Positions 59,712 to 62,324 of a stretch of 62,324 nt of DNA are shown in pieces. The position numbers and the translations under genes are program-made. Positions within the stretch are counted from its first letter, which is position 1. Each line of letters opens with the position of its first letter. A model generated the notes under the pieces. It ran no database searches, was not told the DNA's origin, and saw only the letters and a list, made by a program, of their open reading frames with translations. The DNA is from a virus: IMG/VR virus record IMGVR_UViG_3300042691_031434, positions 1 to 62,324 of that record; one strand, 5' to 3'.

Positions 59712-60157
59712 ATTGCCTGAAGCAACAGGCCACAAAGCTAATTGGTACGCGTGAGGGCCCTGTGAATAACCGTGGGCCCCGGGTGGATTCCATCATCCGG
59801 TATGCAGGCGGGATCCCAGGCCAGGCGTGGTGCAGCTACACACTCATTTACATCTGGAAGAAATGTGGCCTGCCATACAAGGGCGTTGGAGGAATGGCCG
59901 CTTCCTGGGCCAGGAAGGAGAGGGCTGTAAATCTTTCCGCCATCCGGGTTACAGATGTGTTTACGGTTTACAACAAGGCCCTGGGCCGGATCGGCCATGT
60001 GGGCATGGTGTTCAAGGTATTCCCAGAGGAATCCTTCTTCACGTCCTTTGAGGGGAATGTTAACGCCCGGGGAGACCGGGAAAGCCACAGATCGATGGCT
60101 GGGTGCCTGATGCGGGAATACGCTGTGGCTAACGGGTTCTTCCGCTGGGTCAAATAA
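59648..60157 (+). CDS. Secreted CHAP-type endolysin
   Basis: A 169-residue protein with a Sec-type signal peptide (about 1-19, MARTLLICIALAYCSVGFAQ). The catalytic domain fits CHAP amidases/peptidases: Cys in AWCSYTLIYIWKKCG, His in IGHVGMV, and FEGNVN at the third position. It cleaves peptidoglycan peptides. The signal peptide implies export before lysis. It overlaps the upstream membrane gene by 64 bp, and is followed by a terminator that serves the opposite strand. Confidence 0.85.
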   Translation: MARTLLICIALAYCSVGFAQIDCLKQQATKLIGTREGPVNNRGPRVDSIIRYAGGIPGQAWCSYTLIYIWKKCGLPYKGVGGMAASWARKERAVNLSAIRVTDVFTVYNKALGRIGHVGMVFKVFPEESFFTSFEGNVNARGDRESHRSMAGCLMREYAVANGFFRWVK

Positions 60158-60175
60158 AAAAGGGCCCGAAGGCCC
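60156..60175 (-). terminator. Minus-strand terminator
   Basis: GGGCC-CGAA-GGCCC next to AAAAAA (a T-run on the minus strand). It ends the minus-strand operon that includes the winged-helix gene. Confidence 0.7.
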
Positions 60176-60179
60176 ATGG

Positions 60180-60518
60180 TTAATCAAATGATTGCGCGAC
60201 GTGCATTATGCTGGCAGCCCGTTGCCTGAGGCTGTGGATGTACGTTTCCACTTCTTCCTGAGACGTGGCCACATAGTATCCGGCGCTGTTAGCAATCAGG
60301 TTTCTCACCAGACAATTAATCCGGATATAATTTATCAGCTTCCTGACCCTGGCCGCAGTTATGTTTCCATATTTATCAAACAGCACCCATCGAAGGCGGT
60401 AGTTTGATATTGCTTTCTGCTTACCTACATATTCAGGCAGCTTGGTGGCTAACCACTCAGCCATCAAAACCTCGCCCTCCGTGAGTGAGGCGGTGTATTC
60501 TTCGAATCCTATTACCAT
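60180..60518 (-). CDS. Winged-helix DNA-binding protein
   Basis: A 112-residue protein. A helix-turn-helix core is suggested by LRWVLFDKYGNITAARVRKL, followed by INYIRINCLVRNLIANSAGYYVA, where the N-x-x-GYYVA turn looks like the wing of small phage winged-helix regulators. The end has EEVETYIHSLRQRAASIMHV. It overlaps the LytTR gene by 7 bp and is probably co-expressed with it. Likely an early regulator or replication factor. Confidence 0.6.
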   Translation of the reverse strand: MVIGFEEYTASLTEGEVLMAEWLATKLPEYVGKQKAISNYRLRWVLFDKYGNITAARVRKLINYIRINCLVRNLIANSAGYYVATSQEEVETYIHSLRQRAASIMHVAQSFD

Positions 60519-60862
60519 AACTCGTTTGCGTAGGCGTGGAATTTACTTACAAAGTCGTCGTAATAGGTCCGGCTCCGGCCAGTCTTTCTTGTGCTGCCAT
60601 CCTTAAATAGCAGCATAACAGATTGATCTTCACTAATCGGGGCAAACCCCTGTAGCTGGCGAATGTTAACCAGAAAGCTCCGGTGAACCCGGGTGAGATC
60701 TGGGAATAACTCAAGTGTGGCTTCCATCGTCGAGTAGATGCGGAGCGGCCCCTTCTTGGTTTCAAATATCTGGTAGTCTGAGTCCTGTTGGACACACAGG
60801 ATGTCGCCCAGGTCAAGGTCGTAGAACCAGTTGACGTCTTGAAGCTTTGTTTTTACAATCAT
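60512..60862 (-). CDS. LytTR-type DNA-binding protein
   Basis: A 116-residue protein that is almost entirely a LytTR domain: LDLGDILCVQQDSDYQIFET, then LELFPDLTRVHRSFLVNIRQLQG, where VHRSFLVN is the family hallmark, and KDGSTRKTGRSRTYYDDFV. LytTR domains bind DNA; here there is no receiver domain, so it cannot be a conventional response regulator. It is the first gene of the 60862-60180 operon and has a minus-strand promoter-like box. Confidence 0.8.
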   Translation of the reverse strand: MIVKTKLQDVNWFYDLDLGDILCVQQDSDYQIFETKKGPLRIYSTMEATLELFPDLTRVHRSFLVNIRQLQGFAPISEDQSVMLLFKDGSTRKTGRSRTYYDDFVSKFHAYANELW

Positions 60863-60880
60863 AGAAAATTATTTATTTAA

Positions 60881-60888
60881 CAAAAGTA
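60881..60888 (-). promoter_or_regulatory. Minus-strand promoter-like box
   Basis: On the minus strand this reads TACTTTTG, matching TAnnTTTG, 18 nt upstream of the LytTR start. No clear -33 box is visible. Confidence 0.45.
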
Positions 60889-60910
60889 GGAAAGTTTTTT
60901 GATAGAGGGC

Positions 60911-60940
60911 ATAAAAAAAGCGACCACGGGCCGCTCTTTT
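60911..60940. terminator. Probable bidirectional terminator
   Basis: GCGACC-ACG-GGCCGC with one mismatch, flanked by AAAAAAA and TCTTTT. It lies after the minus-strand basic-protein gene, so it probably ends that unit. Confidence 0.6.
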
Positions 60941-60960
60941 ACTTATTGCAAATCAGGAAA

Positions 60961-61125
60961 CTATTTCTTTTTCGCTGTCTTTGCACTGTCTTTGAAAGCC
61001 TTGGCTGTGGGCGCTCCCTTAGCCCCGGGCTTTCTCATTGTTTCGCCAGATCCGGCCGCGATACGGGCTTTCTTGGCTGCGATGTTGGCATATAGCCCTG
61101 GATCTCCTGGTTTCTTTAGAGGCAT
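60961..61125 (-). CDS. Small basic phage protein
   Basis: A 54-residue protein from the Met at 61125 (MPLKKPGDPGLYANIAAKK), preferred over a longer, unconvincing frame. It has YANIAAKKARIAAGSGETMR, then KPGAKGAPTAKAFKDSAK. I recognise this ANI-A-K-x-R-I...GSGE-x-MRKPG-x-KGAP pattern from many phages, always small and of unknown function. It is followed by a terminator. Confidence 0.75.
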   Translation of the reverse strand: MPLKKPGDPGLYANIAAKKARIAAGSGETMRKPGAKGAPTAKAFKDSAKTAKKK

Positions 61126-61129
61126 ATGT

Positions 61130-61381
61130 TTAAAAGATATCGTTGCACCAGATGGGGGTTTGGTCTCCGACATAAGCGCCGGACACGTTGAAAGAGAAAT
61201 GCTCCATGGCATCCTCCTCTGTCATGCCTTCTTTCACGAGGCATTCAATACACTTGCTTACGGAGTAAACAAGCTTACCACTCTGCTCGTCCAGCCCAAT
61301 GACAGCGTCATTGAATCCGTCGGCAGTCAAAAAATTATCATCTGGATATGCGTCCAGAATTGCATCAAGCACGTTTGACAT
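61130..61381 (-). CDS. Conserved hypothetical phage protein
   Basis: An 83-residue protein. The segment AVIGLDEQSGKLVYSVSKCI, then MTEEDAMEHFSFNVSGAYVG and the ending TPIWCNDIF match a well-distributed small phage family (AVIG..E....YS..KCI..L...M..EDA.E.F.FNV.GAYVG..TPIW). Function is unknown. It overlaps the upstream minus-strand gene by 17 bp. Confidence 0.75.
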   Translation of the reverse strand: MSNVLDAILDAYPDDNFLTADGFNDAVIGLDEQSGKLVYSVSKCIECLVKEGMTEEDAMEHFSFNVSGAYVGDQTPIWCNDIF

Positions 61382-61547
61382 CTATTGTAGAGTTTTTAAA
61401 AATGTAATTAACATCCTCTGCGAGCATTTCGATGAGGTCTTTCTGCGCTTCAGGATCGGATACAGGTCGTCCATCAAGGACGTTTTCGATATCCCAGTCG
61501 TCGCCATCCTTGGCGATAAACGTAAAGGTTACTTTCAAGTCCGTCAT
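61365..61547 (-). CDS. Hypothetical small protein
   Basis: A 60-residue acidic protein (MTDLKVTFTFIAKDGDDWDI). It overlaps the next minus-strand gene. No family is recognised. It is the first gene after the strong terminator at 61577-61604. Confidence 0.5.
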   Translation of the reverse strand: MTDLKVTFTFIAKDGDDWDIENVLDGRPVSDPEAQKDLIEMLAEDVNYIFKNSTIDVKRA

Positions 61548-61576
61548 GCCTGTAAAAAAAATACATTTTAGCGAAT

Positions 61577-61604
61577 AAAAAAAGCCCCCTAAATATCAGG
61601 GGGC
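61577..61604 (-). terminator. Strong minus-strand terminator
   Basis: GCCCCCT (61584-61590) pairs with AGGGGGC (61598-61604), loop of 7 nt, next to AAAAAAA, a T-run on the minus strand. It ends the Gp157 / SSB-like unit. Confidence 0.85.
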
Positions 61605-61638
61605 CTTTCGATTCAATTTTATACCAATTCTCAAATTG

Positions 61639-62139
61639 TCATTTTATCTGTAAAGATACGTTCTCTTTCATTGACGCGCCATCAAGTTCCATCCCGGCGT
61701 CCAGAATATGCTTAATCGCTGTCTTTGAGACCTCGCGCTTAATGACGAAGCAGTTCTGTGGAAGGCTATCCTCGTCCGTAATTTCCACGGACTGGGACCT
61801 TCTGGTGGATAGCTTAAACAACGCGGCATCATGCCGCTTCACGCCCTTGGCGTCCTCGTGTCCGAACGCCTGGAGCGCGAACAAAAGAGCTTCCTTTAGG
61901 CGTGCAACGCTGTTCTCTTTGGCCTTCTTAAGGGCCTGAATGCGCTTGATCTCGGCAGATGCTGCTTCGATTTCCCCGTCCCATTTGAGAATGAGACGTA
62001 CATACCCCTCAGCCTTGTGGCTGAAGTTGTCACGGCTGATCGCCAACTCCTCGAGGATGGCGTCGTTCACCTCGCCGCCAGCTTCCTCAATGAGGGAAGC
62101 CAGCTCGAGAAATTCCTGGGTGATTTGATATAAGTTCAT
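61639..62139 (-). CDS. Siphovirus Gp157-like protein
   Basis: A 166-residue protein with the Gp157 pattern: an N-terminal helical half (LYQITQEFLELASLIEEAGG, YVRLILKWDGEIEAASAEI), a Lys/Ala helix with RIQALKKAKENSVARLKEAL, then a beta segment (AALFKLSTRRSQSVEITDED) and LPQNCFVIKREVSKTAIKHI. Gp157 proteins occur next to SSB or Erf-type recombination genes, and the exact role is unsettled. It lies three bases after an SSB-tailed gene. Confidence 0.85.
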   Translation of the reverse strand: MNLYQITQEFLELASLIEEAGGEVNDAILEELAISRDNFSHKAEGYVRLILKWDGEIEAASAEIKRIQALKKAKENSVARLKEALLFALQAFGHEDAKGVKRHDAALFKLSTRRSQSVEITDEDSLPQNCFVIKREVSKTAIKHILDAGMELDGASMKENVSLQIK

Positions 62140-62142
62140 AAA

Positions 62143-62324
62143 TTAAAAAGGAAGTTCGTCAAATTCTGCGGTGGATGTTGGCGCTGTGAATTGCAAAAAA
62201 GGCGTAACGAAATTCGCTTGCTCTGCCGGAGCGGGTGCTGGTGCTGGCTTCTTGTGCATCTCAATGTACTCGAATGATGCGGACACCTTCTCCTTTAGGA
62301 AGTTTGGCAAGGAGTCAAACTGCT
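62143..62324 (-). CDS. SSB-tailed DNA-binding protein, 5' end cut off by window
   Basis: Only the C-terminal part (about 60 codons) is present. It reads QFDSLPNFLKEKVSASFEYI, then a Pro/Ala linker and ends TAEFDELPF. The acidic tail with a terminal Pro-Phe matches single-stranded DNA-binding proteins, whose tail recruits partners. The missing N-terminus would contain the DNA-binding domain, so SSB versus a recombination-associated protein cannot be decided here. It is the first visible gene of the operon with Gp157. Confidence 0.6.
   Translation of the reverse strand, partial: QFDSLPNFLKEKVSASFEYIEMHKKPAPAPAPAEQANFVTPFLQFTAPTSTAEFDELPF

Noticed and set aside
1-62324. Integrase, CI-type repressor or attachment site
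   Set aside because: No tyrosine or serine recombinase motif was seen. The tRNA 3'-end-like sequence at 3476-3499 has the matching 5' acceptor strand at the right distance, so a tRNA-like element explains it better than an attP core.
1-62324. CRISPR array
   Set aside because: No regularly spaced direct repeats of suitable length were found; repeats present are short, protein-coding or iteron-like.

Overview
The window is most of a tailed-phage (Caudoviricetes) genome whose host is very probably a member of the Bacteroidota. The host inference rests on promoters of the Bacteroidota type (a TTTG box, about 19-21 nt, then TAnnTTTG; the best copies are at 11133-11163 and 7154-7186), on A-rich start contexts with little Shine-Dalgarno signal, and on several small protein families that I recognise from Bacteroidota phages. 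The tail genes look podovirus-like: connector or ring-like proteins, a large tail-stabilisation-type protein and fibres. I recognise no tape measure, sheath or tube protein. I also see no integrase and no CI-type repressor.

Layout. Bases 1-571 carry no convincing gene, but hold GC-rich direct repeats and an AT-rich set of GGWAATATTTTRCC-like repeats that runs into the start of a RepL-like winged-helix gene. This could be a replication origin. Bases 572-4935 are small early or accessory genes, including a secreted lipoprotein metzincin, a ribbon-helix-helix protein, a tRNA-like element with a non-canonical anticodon loop, and a DUF3310-type protein. Bases 5072-7152 encode a Lys/Pro-rich protein and an HEYSH metallopeptidase. 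A strong promoter and a long structured hairpin (7154-7315) then precede the replication block: initiator-like protein, PrimPol-helicase, NinB-like and HNH proteins (7321-11129). A perfect promoter drives GroES and a second, double GroES-like protein (11187-12097). Small genes follow, then the large terminase (13882-16107) and a one-gene unit (16169-16411).

A three-gene minus-strand cassette (16471-19631) encodes glycosyltransferases, one fused to a methyltransferase. Plus-strand virion genes resume with connector or ring-type proteins (19705-21854), an internal protein, and two giant polyvalent proteins of 2647 and 1888 residues. A full-length ferritin gene sits between the two giants. Then come a tail-stabilisation-like protein, an Ala-rich protein, portal, scaffold, major capsid, paralogous virion proteins and a 1440-residue fibre (37507-54841). 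The block 55223-60157 holds accessory and lysis genes: a papain-like hydrolase, holin- and spanin-like proteins, and a CHAP endolysin. Bases 60180-62324 on the minus strand hold regulators and recombination-associated genes: a winged helix, LytTR, small proteins, Gp157, and an SSB-tailed protein cut by the window end.

The most unusual part is the giant-protein module. Seven copies of a Q-x-S-x-G-G-R-like heptapeptide sit at domain borders in both giants. At least one bounded zinc-peptidase cassette differs in base composition from its flanks, and the ferritin gene keeps its ferroxidase residues. This suggests a modular set of proteins delivered into the host with the DNA, perhaps processed at the heptapeptides. 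That function is inference from sequence alone.
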